A stretch of DNA of 49,660 nucleotides from Chlamydiae bacterium CG10_big_fil_rev_8_21_14_0_10_35_9 (GCA_002773835.1 PFAC01000046.1:1-49660); one strand, 5' to 3'. Positions 8,590 to 16,483 are shown, numbered from the stretch's first letter. Notes: generated by a model from the letters alone, not told the origin. Made by a program: numbers and translations.

Positions 8590-10417
8590 CAACTCGGATA
8601 TCTCTTCTTGTCTTGTAGCCAATAAGAATACGTTTGAAGCTTTTCAAATTAATTTAGACCTTTTGATGGAAAAAGCTCCCAAAATTGGTTTGTTTGCGCA
8701 TACGTTTCCATGCACTTATCAGTTTTTTTATACAGCTTCGAATGAACTGAATGCTCAAAAAGACGAAAAAAAGATCTATCTAGAAGAGACTATTTCAGAA
8801 GAAGTCCTTTACTGGAAAAAGCAGGTAAATTTAGAAAATAAAGATGCGATATATATTTATGGCATAGGGCTTGGCTATGATTATTTAGCTTTAAAAAATT
8901 GGCTGAAGCACGATGAGAAAAGAGATCTTATTTTTTTAGAAGATGATGAGGAAATATTTTCTGTATTTTTGCACACAGAATTAGCAACTGAAATTTTAAA
9001 AGATCCACAAGTGCATTTTTATTTTTTTCATGACAATGAAAAAAAACATGATGCAATTTTAGATTTAATCGATACTTTCCCCATTAATAATATTGATGTA
9101 GTTTTACCTACATGTCACCATATTAAAAATGAGAGGAAATTTCAAAATCTTAGATTGCATATTTTAAGAAAATCTTTTTTAACCAATGCCATTTTTAATG
9201 ATAGAATAAATTCTCAAGTTCCTTTTCAAAATTTCTTACAAAATACCAGTAAAATTCCTGAATCTTTTTATGCAAATAATTTAAAAAATTCTTTTAAGAA
9301 TATACCGGCGATTATTTGCGGTGCAGGTCCTTCTTTGGAAAAAAGCATCAAACCTTTAAAGGAGCTTGAAGATAGATCTCTTATTTTTGCCGGAGGCTCT
9401 GCCATTACAGCCTTAAGTAGGGAAGGGGTAATGCCTCACTTAGGCATGGCTTTGGATCCGACCGAGGAAGAATATGACAGACTTAAAAATAATTTAGCCT
9501 TTGAAGTCCCTATTTTATATTCCACTAGAGTGTATCCTAAGGTTTTTGAAACCTTAAATGGCCCATTAGGTTATATGCGGGCTGGAATTGGGGGTGTTCC
9601 AGAGCTTTGGCTAGAAGAAGAGCTTAATCTACAAGGGGAGTTAATTGGAAATACAGTTCATGAAGAAGCTTTGTCAGTCACTACTTTATGTATTGCCATG
9701 GCAAAGTTTATGGGATGCAATCCCATTATCTTAACGGGTTGTGATTTGTCTTATAGTGAAAATCGAAGATATGCCAAAGGAGTCATTGCAGATGAGCTGA
9801 ATGGGTTGCCCAAAGAAGAGCTTATTAAGAAAAAAGATATTTTTGGAAAGTATGTTAATACAACAGTACAATGGATTATGGAATCAACTGCCATATCTGA
9901 ATTTGCTCAAACCTCTTCTGACTGTCAGTTTTTTAATGCGACGGAAGGAGGGCTAGGCTTCAACTGCATCCCTAATAAAAGCTTAAGTGACCTTTCTCAA
10001 GAATTTCTGCAAAAAAAATATGACTTGCGATCTTGGCTTCATAGCGAAATTGAAAGTAATAACTATCCATTAGCTATGAAAGAGGAAATTACTAATTTAC
10101 TGTACAAGTTGTCTCAAAGCATTGACAACTGCGAAGCTTATACGAAAATAATTATTGAAGAGTTTGAAAAGGCAAAGTCCGACTCCTATCAGTCAGGCAG
10201 GATGGTCTTGGCTGAAATGGACCTTAAAGAAGAAGATGCTTATTGTTATCTCTTTTATGATCTATTTCACTATTTAGAAAAGCTTTTTCAAAGGACTTAT
10301 AAAAATAAAATGTATGAAAATGACTGGAAGGCTAATAAAATAAAATGGGAATGGTTTCATGAAAAGGTAAAAGAGTACTCCCATATTATTCACAACTTTT
10401 TAGGCCATAACTCTTGA
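8564..10417 (+). CDS. DUF115 / Maf-like motility-accessory-factor family protein (copy 2)
   Basis: A 617-residue protein with the same core as copy 1: an N-terminal alpha/beta domain (IYIYGIGLGYDYLALKNWL, then DLIFLEDDEEIF), then at about residues 245-285 AIICGAGPSLEKSIKPL and SLIFAGGSAITAL, followed by HLGMALDPTEEE and IILTGCDLSYSENRRYAKG. The N-terminal half adds a Rossmann-like module mostly missing from copy 1, so this is the fuller Maf architecture. The frame starts at TTG 8564; the ATG at 8570 is equally possible. The two copies differ enough to be old paralogues. It ends 32 bp inside convergent ctcC. Confidence 0.75.
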   Translation: MKMNLVHNSNSDISSCLVANKNTFEAFQINLDLLMEKAPKIGLFAHTFPCTYQFFYTASNELNAQKDEKKIYLEETISEEVLYWKKQVNLENKDAIYIYGIGLGYDYLALKNWLKHDEKRDLIFLEDDEEIFSVFLHTELATEILKDPQVHFYFFHDNEKKHDAILDLIDTFPINNIDVVLPTCHHIKNERKFQNLRLHILRKSFLTNAIFNDRINSQVPFQNFLQNTSKIPESFYANNLKNSFKNIPAIICGAGPSLEKSIKPLKELEDRSLIFAGGSAITALSREGVMPHLGMALDPTEEEYDRLKNNLAFEVPILYSTRVYPKVFETLNGPLGYMRAGIGGVPELWLEEELNLQGELIGNTVHEEALSVTTLCIAMAKFMGCNPIILTGCDLSYSENRRYAKGVIADELNGLPKEELIKKKDIFGKYVNTTVQWIMESTAISEFAQTSSDCQFFNATEGGLGFNCIPNKSLSDLSQEFLQKKYDLRSWLHSEIESNNYPLAMKEEITNLLYKLSQSIDNCEAYTKIIIEEFEKAKSDSYQSGRMVLAEMDLKEEDAYCYLFYDLFHYLEKLFQRTYKNKMYENDWKANKIKWEWFHEKVKEYSHIIHNFLGHNS

Positions 10418-11732
10418 GTTTATTTCTAAGCGTTCTTTCTGTAATTCCTAGTATTTTAGCTGTGTTAGATCTGTTATTTTGTTTAGCTTTTAAAGTATGT
10501 AAAATATAGTGTTTTTCAATTTCTTTAAGAGGTTTGCCTTCTAAAGAATTGGAAGATTTTTCCTTTGTTGAAATATTTTCTAGAAAAAGGTGTTCAGGTT
10601 CAATTAAAACCCCATCATCTAAAACTAAAGCTCTTTCAATCACATTTCTTAATTCTCTTACATTTCCAGGCCAGTTATATTTTGTAAGTTTTTCTACTGC
10701 GCTGGGCGTTAAAGCTTTCCTTTCTTTTTTTTGTTCGTTGCCTATTTTTTTGATAAAAAATTCGGCTAATGGAACAATATCTGCTTTTCTCTCTCTTAAA
10801 GGTAAAATATGGATAGGGACAACATTTAATCGATAGTAAAGATCCTGTCTAAAAGCATTTGTTGCAATAGCCTTTGCCATGTCTCTATTGCTGGTAGATA
10901 TGAATCGTACATCTACTTTAATAGGGTTAACTCCGCCAATCCTTTCAAACTCTTGCTCTTGAATGGCTCTTAAAAGCTTAGGCTGCATTAAAAGAGGGAT
11001 TTCAGTTACTTCATCTAATAATAATGTACCTGAATCAGCACGTTCAAACCTGCCCACTCTTTTTTGTAAAGCTCCTGTAAACGCTCCTTTTTCATGGCCA
11101 AAAAACTCAGATTCAATAAGGGTATCTGGGATAGCAGGACAATTAACTGTAATAAAAGGCTTATGTTTTCTTTTTGATAAATTGTGAATAACCCGGGCAA
11201 TGACTTCTTTACCTGTTCCTGACTCACCGGAAATAAAAACACTTGCAGAGCTTTTTGCAATTTTCGAGATATCTTTTATAAGATTTTTCATAGCACTGCT
11301 TTCAGCTACAAATTCAGACGTCGAAGACATTTCTTCTTTTAAAAATTCATTTTCTTCTATTAAAGCAACCTGTTCTTCTGCTTTTTGTAAGATTGTTTCA
11401 ATAGCATCAGGAGAAAACGGCTTGATCAAATAATGAAAAGCTCCTTTTTGCATAGCTTCTACGGCAGTTTCTACACTGGCATGGGCCGTCATCAAAACAA
11501 CAGTTGTCTTTGGATCATGTTTTTTTATAAAGTTTAAAACATCTAGCCCTGTTTTATGAGGCATTTTCAGGTCAGTAATAACCAAATCAAAAGAGCTTTT
11601 CTTTAAAATATTGATTGCTTCGAGACCGTCTTCAGCTGTAGTGATGATTTTGCCTTTTCTTATTAGTGTGTCTTTTAAGAATGATCTAAGAATTGCCTCA
11701 TCATCAACGACTAATATTTTTTCAATAGCCAT
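10386..11732 (-). CDS. ctcC: Sigma54-dependent response regulator CtcC/AtoC (NtrC family)
   Basis: The 448-residue protein has three domains. The receiver domain (1-120) has phospho-acceptor Asp54 in VITDLKMP and conserved Thr and Lys at AHAS and KPF. The AAA+ domain (about 143-370) has Walker A GESGTGKE (169-176) and the sigma54-contact loop GAFTGA (216-221). A C-terminal Fis-type helix-turn-helix (NNRSNTAKILGITERTLRNKL) follows. It should activate RNA polymerase-sigma54 promoters after phosphorylation by the kinase encoded immediately upstream (2 bp gap). As I recall, the C. trachomatis orthologue lacks the DNA-binding domain, whereas it is retained here. Confidence 0.92.
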   Translation of the reverse strand: MAIEKILVVDDEAILRSFLKDTLIRKGKIITTAEDGLEAINILKKSSFDLVITDLKMPHKTGLDVLNFIKKHDPKTTVVLMTAHASVETAVEAMQKGAFHYLIKPFSPDAIETILQKAEEQVALIEENEFLKEEMSSTSEFVAESSAMKNLIKDISKIAKSSASVFISGESGTGKEVIARVIHNLSKRKHKPFITVNCPAIPDTLIESEFFGHEKGAFTGALQKRVGRFERADSGTLLLDEVTEIPLLMQPKLLRAIQEQEFERIGGVNPIKVDVRFISTSNRDMAKAIATNAFRQDLYYRLNVVPIHILPLRERKADIVPLAEFFIKKIGNEQKKERKALTPSAVEKLTKYNWPGNVRELRNVIERALVLDDGVLIEPEHLFLENISTKEKSSNSLEGKPLKEIEKHYILHTLKAKQNNRSNTAKILGITERTLRNKLKSYGLKSCE

Positions 11733-11734
11733 AA

Positions 11735-12961
11735 CTATCTCCTAAGGGGCAATATAATTGTAAAAGTTGTCCCTTTCCCCAGTTGGGAGTGGACGTCAAT
11801 TTTTCCATTATGCGCATGTATAATTTTTTGGACTTCCGATAAGCCAAGTCCATTTCCTTTCTTTTTTGTCGTAAAAAAAGGGGAGAAGATTTTGTCAAAA
11901 TCTTTTGTTTCAATCCCTTTTCCAGTATCTGAAACAGTCAAAACACAGGAAAGATCTCTTTTCATTAAGGAAAGGACTATTTTCCCACCGCTGGCCATCG
12001 ATTGATAAGCATTCATGACAAGATTTAATAAGACCCCATAGATCGCATCAGCATCAATAGGAGCTAGCAATGGATCTGAAGATATATGAAGGTCCACAGA
12101 AATATTTTCAGGGCAGTTAGGGTCTACCTTAATATGTTTTGCAAGCTTTTTAATCAGAGGAACCATGTTTTCTGTTTTAGGGCTGATAGATACCGGTCTA
12201 CTGTAATGTAAAATGGTAGTCACTAATTTTTCTAAGCTTTTAGTCCCATTGATAATATGTGTTGCCATTTCTTGCATTTCAGGATATTTTTCTAAATCCC
12301 TATATAACAAAGTAGCGTACCCTCTTATTCCTCCGATGGGGTTCCTAATTTCATGAGCTACAGCAGCGGCCATTTCTCCAAGCTCTTTTAACCGGTCGTT
12401 CCTATTGGCTATTAGCTGCAGTTGCTGCACTTCTGTTACATCTCGTAAAAGGAGGATAATTCCTTGGGTGTCTGGAGGGCCTTGATGGACAAAATTGGCA
12501 AAAATTTCTATTTCGATTTTTTCTTTATCTTGTGTGGTTAAAGTTAAATATGTTTCTTTTTGTGAAAGACCAAAATTAAGTGCGTTTGAAATAGAAAACC
12601 CAAAAAAGTCATCTGGAAAAAAGTGGTTAAATGATTTAAATAGAATGTCTTCCTTATTTATTTTCAAAATTTTTTGGGCAGCTTCATTGTATAGGGTGAT
12701 AATCTTTTGCTTATTAACGAAAATGATTCCTTGAGAGATATTTTTTAAAAAAGTCTCTAGATAAAGGGTTACGGAGCTAAGCTCTTTATTGACACTTTGG
12801 AAGTCTTCCTGTAATTTTTCATAAGATTGTTTTAATCTAGCAGCCTCTTGGGAAAAAAGGGAAAAAGCTTTGGCTAAATGTTGCATGCCTTCAGCTATCG
12901 ATTCGCTGTTTACTGCTTTTTCAGCAGTTTGTTGAAGTTGCTCGATTAATGAGTCGGACAT
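11735..12961 (-). CDS. ctcB: Sensor histidine kinase CtcB/AtoS
   Basis: A cytoplasmic kinase of 408 residues from the ATG at 12961 (GGGG ribosome-binding site; an in-frame upstream GTA/ATG at 12997 gives a 12-residue extension). An N-terminal coiled-coil region is followed by a PAS domain (residues about 75-180, YLETFLKNISQGIIFVNKQ), a HisKA dimer-phosphoacceptor region with AVAHEIRNPIGGIRGYA, and an HATPase_c domain with the N box (NLVMNAYQSM), DTGKGI and GLGLS. There are no membrane segments, so it senses an internal signal. Partner of the downstream regulator in the sigma54 pathway. Confidence 0.92.
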   Translation of the reverse strand: MSDSLIEQLQQTAEKAVNSESIAEGMQHLAKAFSLFSQEAARLKQSYEKLQEDFQSVNKELSSVTLYLETFLKNISQGIIFVNKQKIITLYNEAAQKILKINKEDILFKSFNHFFPDDFFGFSISNALNFGLSQKETYLTLTTQDKEKIEIEIFANFVHQGPPDTQGIILLLRDVTEVQQLQLIANRNDRLKELGEMAAAVAHEIRNPIGGIRGYATLLYRDLEKYPEMQEMATHIINGTKSLEKLVTTILHYSRPVSISPKTENMVPLIKKLAKHIKVDPNCPENISVDLHISSDPLLAPIDADAIYGVLLNLVMNAYQSMASGGKIVLSLMKRDLSCVLTVSDTGKGIETKDFDKIFSPFFTTKKKGNGLGLSEVQKIIHAHNGKIDVHSQLGKGTTFTIILPLRR

Positions 12962-13018
12962 ATTTACCCCTATAGTTTGGACTATAAGGATTTTCAAAAA
13001 TTAATAAAAAAGTTTTTC

Positions 13019-13807
13019 ATGAAATATAGTTTTCTGGTTCTTCCATTGCTTTTTTTACTGGGGTGTTCTGGCCTGGAAAAAACAGAGTACAATAAAATTA
13101 GAAAGAAAAACTGCTCAGGCGAGTACATTAAAAGACGGCGTGCTGATAAATATGAAATAGATCTTGTACCCTCCCAAAAAAAACAGGAGTTATATTCTTG
13201 GGAAGATCCTAATAGAGAGTACCTTCCCAAAATTACTAAGGACTTCTTTCGCTGTAAAGGCAATCCCTTGAACCCACCTAACAATAGCCTTAAAGATTGT
13301 GAGGGTTCGCATCGACATAGCCTTCCAATCATTCATGGAAAAGAAGGAATTTATCCCATATTGCTGGAGGTCTTAAACTATATTCAAACTAAAACCAAAC
13401 AAAAAGTAGCTATTACTTGTGGTCATAGATGTCCAAAACATAATGCTTATTCGGAACCTTCTAAAGTTAAATCACTACATATGTATGGAGCGGAAGTGGA
13501 TTTCTATGTAAAAGGATATGAAGATAAGCCTTTGGATGTTATTGATTTGATTGAAGAGTATTTTCAGAAGCAGCCTCGCTATAAAAATAAAGGATTGTAT
13601 CTTAATTTTAAAAGGCAGAATAAAAAGGGAGTTCAAACTCCTCAGTGGATAAATAAAGAGATATCTATAACTCTTTATTTAAAGACAGAAGGCAGGGACT
13701 TCGATAATAGGCATCCTTATCCTTATATCAATATTCAGGTTAATTATGACCGAGACCTTAATGAGAAGGTAACTACAGCAAACAGCCCTCGCTATATGCA
13801 ATGGTAA
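13019..13807 (+). CDS. Lipoprotein with M15-type D-Ala-D-Ala carboxypeptidase-like domain
   Basis: From the ATG at 13019 the product (262 aa) starts with a lipoprotein signal peptide, MKYSFLVLPLLFLLGCSG, lipobox Leu-Leu-Gly-Cys16. The C-terminal half resembles peptidase M15_3: ITCGHRCPKHNAYSE, then SLHMYGAEVDFYV, giving the H-x6-D zinc pair, and a later HPYPYINIQ that may hold the third ligand. M15 enzymes cut peptidoglycan peptides, which fits the transient septal peptidoglycan of Chlamydiae. An unusual insertion lies between the second and third motifs. It is divergent from ctcB with 57 bp between starts, so control may be shared. Confidence 0.7.
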   Translation: MKYSFLVLPLLFLLGCSGLEKTEYNKIRKKNCSGEYIKRRRADKYEIDLVPSQKKQELYSWEDPNREYLPKITKDFFRCKGNPLNPPNNSLKDCEGSHRHSLPIIHGKEGIYPILLEVLNYIQTKTKQKVAITCGHRCPKHNAYSEPSKVKSLHMYGAEVDFYVKGYEDKPLDVIDLIEEYFQKQPRYKNKGLYLNFKRQNKKGVQTPQWINKEISITLYLKTEGRDFDNRHPYPYINIQVNYDRDLNEKVTTANSPRYMQW

Positions 13808-13811
13808 AACA

Positions 13812-14273
13812 TTAATTAATTAGCAGTGCTTTTGCATCAGAGTCCTCTTTTTCAATCTTTTGTGTTTTATGAAGGTTATAAGCTCGAAAAGAAGAAGTGA
13901 GGCACACTAAGGCCGATGTCACTAATAGGCTTAAACATAAAATCTTAGTAGAGCGAACAATAGGGGTTACCAATTCGCAAGTGTCTTGTAAAGATTGGGA
14001 AGTTTCAAAAGGATTTTCTATATACTCTTTAAAAACAGAAATTCTCGGAAAAAGATTTTTGAACATTGCATATCCAGAGTCAATCATGACTTTAAAGCTT
14101 TTATCCTCATGATAAAGCGCATAGGCCTCTTGAGTAATTTCGACAAAGGCAGGGGTTTTTTCACAAAAGCTGTCAATTTTGTTAGCTGAGCTCTCAACGA
14201 GCATATAGCCTACAGAAAATATGCCAGTAGTTATTGCTGAATGTAGAGGAGAAATTATATCTATAAATTTCAT
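13812..14273 (-). CDS. Small membrane protein, tandem copy A
   Basis: The 153-residue product has a moderately hydrophobic N-terminal segment (SAITTGIFSVGYMLVE), a central soluble region with several aromatic residues, and one strong membrane segment near the C-terminus (ILCLSLLVTSALVCLTS), then a short basic and acidic tail. No family recognised. It is nearly the same as the neighbouring copy B: the first 131 residues align without gaps, and the copies diverge only in the last 20 residues. Low-complexity membrane proteins like this can be inclusion-membrane or effector candidates in Chlamydiae, but nothing here proves that. Confidence 0.7.
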   Translation of the reverse strand: MKFIDIISPLHSAITTGIFSVGYMLVESSANKIDSFCEKTPAFVEITQEAYALYHEDKSFKVMIDSGYAMFKNLFPRISVFKEYIENPFETSQSLQDTCELVTPIVRSTKILCLSLLVTSALVCLTSSFRAYNLHKTQKIEKEDSDAKALLIN

Positions 14274-14870
14274 AACTCGAACATCCTATTCAAGGCGTTG
14301 CTAATTTATCAAGAAGTAATTTTATTTTCTAAATCAGAGCGCTCATTTTCCTAATTAGAATCCTGATGGCTTGTCTTTTGCATCTTATGAAGGTTATAAG
14401 CTCGAAAAGAAGAAGTGAGGCACACTAAGGCCGATGTCACTAATAGGCTTAAACATAAAATCTTAGTAGAGTGAATAATAGGAGCTGTCGATTCGCAAGT
14501 GTCTTGTAAAGATTGGGAAGTTTCAAAAGGACTCTCTATGTACTCTTTAAAAATAGAAATTTTCGGAAAAAGATTTTTGAACATTGCATACCCAGCATCA
14601 ATCATAAATTTAAAGCTTTTATCCTTTTGGTAAAGCACATGGGCTTCTTGAGTAATTTCGACAAAGATAGGGGTTTTTTCACAAAAGCTGTCAATTTTGT
14701 TAGCTGAGCTCTCAACTAATATATAGCCTGCGGAGAATATGCCGGTAGTTATTGCTGAGTGTAGAGGAGAAATTATATCTATAAGTTTCATAACTTGAGC
14801 ATCCTATTTAAGCGCTGCTAATTTGTAAAGAAATAATTTTACTTTCTAAATAACAGGGTACTTATTATTC
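13855..14870. repeat. Direct tandem duplication, 518-bp unit
   Basis: The segment from about 13855 to 14350 and the segment from about 14373 to 14870 align at a constant offset of exactly 518 bp through the coding part: start codons at 14273 and 14791, ATGAAGG at 13869 and 14387. Similarity continues into the upstream region (CATCCTATT, GCTAATTT, AATTTTA, TTTCTAAAT) with small indels, so each copy carries its own promoter region. Confidence 0.85.
14351..14791 (-). CDS. Small membrane protein, tandem copy B
   Basis: The 146-residue paralogue of the gene just downstream. It shares the start MKxIDIISPLHSAITTGIFS, the middle region and the same C-terminal membrane segment, and ends in HKMQKTSHQDSN. 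About 20 substitutions spread over the alignable part, many conservative (A/V, I/V, K/R), suggest that both copies have stayed under selection since duplication. The gene is upstream of copy A on the same strand and has its own upstream region; tRNA-Leu lies 90 bp away on the opposite strand. Confidence 0.7.
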   Translation of the reverse strand: MKLIDIISPLHSAITTGIFSAGYILVESSANKIDSFCEKTPIFVEITQEAHVLYQKDKSFKFMIDAGYAMFKNLFPKISIFKEYIESPFETSQSLQDTCESTAPIIHSTKILCLSLLVTSALVCLTSSFRAYNLHKMQKTSHQDSN

Positions 14871-14881
14871 TATTTCCTTTT

Positions 14882-14964
14882 GCCGATGTGGCGGAATGGT
14901 AGACGCGGTAGATTCAAAATCTACTCTTCGCAAGAGGGTGCTGGTTCGAGTCCGGTCATCGGCA
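14882..14964 (+). tRNA. tRNA-Leu (anticodon CAA)
   Basis: The acceptor stem GCCGATG pairs with CATCGGC, the anticodon loop TTCAAAA gives CAA, a long variable arm (CTCTTCGCAAGAG) marks a class II tRNA, and the T arm has GGTTCGAGTCC. CCA is not encoded. The tRNA is a likely integration site: the accessory island begins directly after it, and the converging HNH endonuclease frame reads into it. Confidence 0.95.
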
Positions 14965-15400
14965 CATTACCGGAAACATTTTCAGAAATGGCAATGTTTC
15001 CATTTTTTTTATTTTCTAAGTTCTTCTGAAACAAGTAAATAAGATTTACAGCTTCGTTCAATTCCGAGGTTCGATATTTTCCGTCTTCAAAAATCAGTTT
15101 TCCAGTGAAGATCGAACCAAGAAGTTTTTTCCGGACTGGTGCTGAAGCTTCTTGATAATAGATATCAAGATCGGTCAAACCCCTGTGACGAAGATCATTC
15201 CTAAGAACATGGCATCTGCGGCAGAGAGTACGCAAATTAGTTAGATTGTTACTGCCTAGCTTCCCAGAAATGACATGGTCAACATGTGCTGTGGTTTCTG
15301 TTACATTTATGCCACATCTAAGACACCTATATTTATCCCTTTTTAGAACTTTTTGGCGAGTTACTAACCAAATTTCTTTAGGTTGTCTTGATCTTGGCAT
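14921..15400 (-). CDS. HNH endonuclease
   Basis: The 159-residue product has a Cys-x-x-Cys knuckle (CLRC, residues 26-29), the HNH core HVDHVISGKLGSNNLTNLRT, and a second C-R-R-C pair, so both the zinc site and catalytic His and Asn are present. Stand-alone HNH nucleases act in phage packaging, homing or defence. The last 19 codons run into the antisense strand of tRNA-Leu (ending TGLEPAPSCEE), so the natural end was probably lost or altered when the DNA joined the tRNA. The next gene on the same strand, a Cas7-like protein, lies 76 bp upstream. Confidence 0.8.
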   Translation of the reverse strand: MPRSRQPKEIWLVTRQKVLKRDKYRCLRCGINVTETTAHVDHVISGKLGSNNLTNLRTLCRRCHVLRNDLRHRGLTDLDIYYQEASAPVRKKLLGSIFTGKLIFEDGKYRTSELNEAVNLIYLFQKNLENKKNGNIAISENVSGNVPMTGLEPAPSCEE

Positions 15401-15476
15401 AAAACCGTGCCTTGCCTAACCGGACCAAACCTTGGCGTGCCACAGCATGCCACTCCAAGCCCATCCGTATTTTTAT

Positions 15477-16082
15477 TTAAATTGGTTCTTGGATTGTCTT
15501 ATGTTCAAACTTACTAACTTTAAATCTTCCAAAACCTATAGTCCTTCCATCTCCAAGTCCCACGAATGATCCTGCGTGGATTATTGCAGAGTGCATTTCA
15601 TTTACAGAAACAATACTACTATCCCAATAGATAGAAAGAGAACATTTCCAATCTTTTCGAAGAGCTACTCTATATCTTGCATTTTTCCCCCTAGTTGAGG
15701 GATTTTTTACTCCTCTAATGTCAAGAAAGACTGGCTTTTTGGAGTCTTGAGAAAGCTGCCAATCTTGTGGAATAAATCGATCTAATAAAACCTCTTCATC
15801 AACTACTTGCAAAGTCGAAGCTACTTTAGGCTGGATAGAGCCTCTGCCAAATTTAATATACTTAGCTCCATGACAAAAGGAGCTAAAAAAATATGTCCCA
15901 GGTAAGAATAACTGATTATCTTCCTCTTTAATATGGATAGTTCGCTTCCATTCTTCAGGGTCGTTTCCTGCACTTCCTGTTTTTTCTTTTTTATCTTTTG
16001 AAAGGGCGCTTACGAAAAATGCATTGATTAACAAGTTTCGAGTTCCTTCAAGATCGATTGTTGCTTGTTTTAGTGTCGACAT
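15477..16082 (-). CDS. RAMP/Cas7-like protein of unknown function
   Basis: The 201-residue product opens with a beta strand LKQATIDLEGTRNLLIN and ends with GLGDGRTIGFGRFKV, a glycine-rich loop like that of RAMP/Cas7 proteins and a group of small phage and plasmid proteins with the same N- and C-terminal pattern. In the middle are LFLPGTYFFSSFCHGAKYIKFG, RFIPQDW and VALRKDW, where the pattern fits an RRM-like fold with an inserted thumb. There is no cas1, cas10, cas5 or repeat array, so it is not part of a visible CRISPR system. It may bind single-stranded nucleic acid. AGAGG precedes the ATG. Confidence 0.55.
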   Translation of the reverse strand: MSTLKQATIDLEGTRNLLINAFFVSALSKDKKEKTGSAGNDPEEWKRTIHIKEEDNQLFLPGTYFFSSFCHGAKYIKFGRGSIQPKVASTLQVVDEEVLLDRFIPQDWQLSQDSKKPVFLDIRGVKNPSTRGKNARYRVALRKDWKCSLSIYWDSSIVSVNEMHSAIIHAGSFVGLGDGRTIGFGRFKVSKFEHKTIQEPI

Positions 16083-16136
16083 AGGCCTCTTTATCTTCGG
16101 ACAGCATAAAATATGTAAATCGAGAGTTTATTTTCA

Positions 16137-16148
16137 ACACTATAGTGT
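16137..16148. promoter_or_regulatory. Perfect 12-bp palindrome in the divergent promoter
   Basis: ACACTATAGTGT is its own reverse complement and lies 54 bp from the start of the Cas7-like gene and 56 bp from the start of the Xre regulator. This is the arrangement expected of an operator bound by a dimeric Xre repressor. It also contains a TATAGT that could serve as a -10 box. Confidence 0.5.
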
Positions 16149-16204
16149 GTGTTTTTTCGACTTGAAAACCCCTAGTCTTTTCATTTTTTAGTTGAGATCA
16201 CTTC

Positions 16205-16438
16205 GTGTCTAAAAACTCACAAGTTCAAAAGAAAAAAATTTTGTCAGACTTTGCCGCTAAAGTAAGAAATCGTAGAAATGCCTTGGGCTTAACTCAAGAA
16301 GAATTAGCTGAAAAAGCTAATTGCCATGTCAATTATATAGGAGGGATAGAAAGGGCTACTAGAAATCCTTCACTCACAATTATTATTAGCATTGCTAAAG
16401 CTCTCGAAGTGCCTTCAAAAGAGTTGATGCCAAATTAA
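16205..16438 (+). CDS. Xre-family helix-turn-helix regulator
   Basis: The 77-residue product is nearly all HTH_3 domain: LSDFAAKVRNRRNALGLTQEELAEKANCHVNYIGGIERATRNPSLTII, with the canonical L-T-Q-E-E-L-A and I-E-R-x-x-R-N-P-S motifs. It starts at GTG and has a weak ribosome-binding site; the first ATG in frame would remove the domain. It resembles regulators of restriction-modification systems and mobile elements. It is divergent from the Cas7-like gene across a palindrome that it may bind. Confidence 0.85.
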   Translation: MSKNSQVQKKKILSDFAAKVRNRRNALGLTQEELAEKANCHVNYIGGIERATRNPSLTIIISIAKALEVPSKELMPN

Positions 16439-16463
16439 AATTAACAGCCTTCATGATCTATCT

Positions 16464-16483
16464 GTAAAGTAATTAATTTAATT
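16464..16483 (+). promoter_or_regulatory. Shared upstream element, copy 1
   Basis: GTAAAGTAATTAATTTAATT lies 81 bp upstream of the ATG of the 710-residue protein. The same 20 bases occur in the same orientation 79 bp upstream of the 125-residue protein gene on the other strand. Probable regulator site or UP-like promoter element. Confidence 0.5.

Noticed and set aside
11015-11260. Open frames in other phases within ctcC (several of 70-100 codons on both strands)
   Set aside because: They lie wholly inside a gene with full domain support and have no family signature or ribosome-binding site of their own.
14921-14977. C-terminal TGLEPAPSCEE of the HNH protein as a conserved motif
   Set aside because: It is the antisense translation of tRNA-Leu, a known artefact, and not evidence of function.
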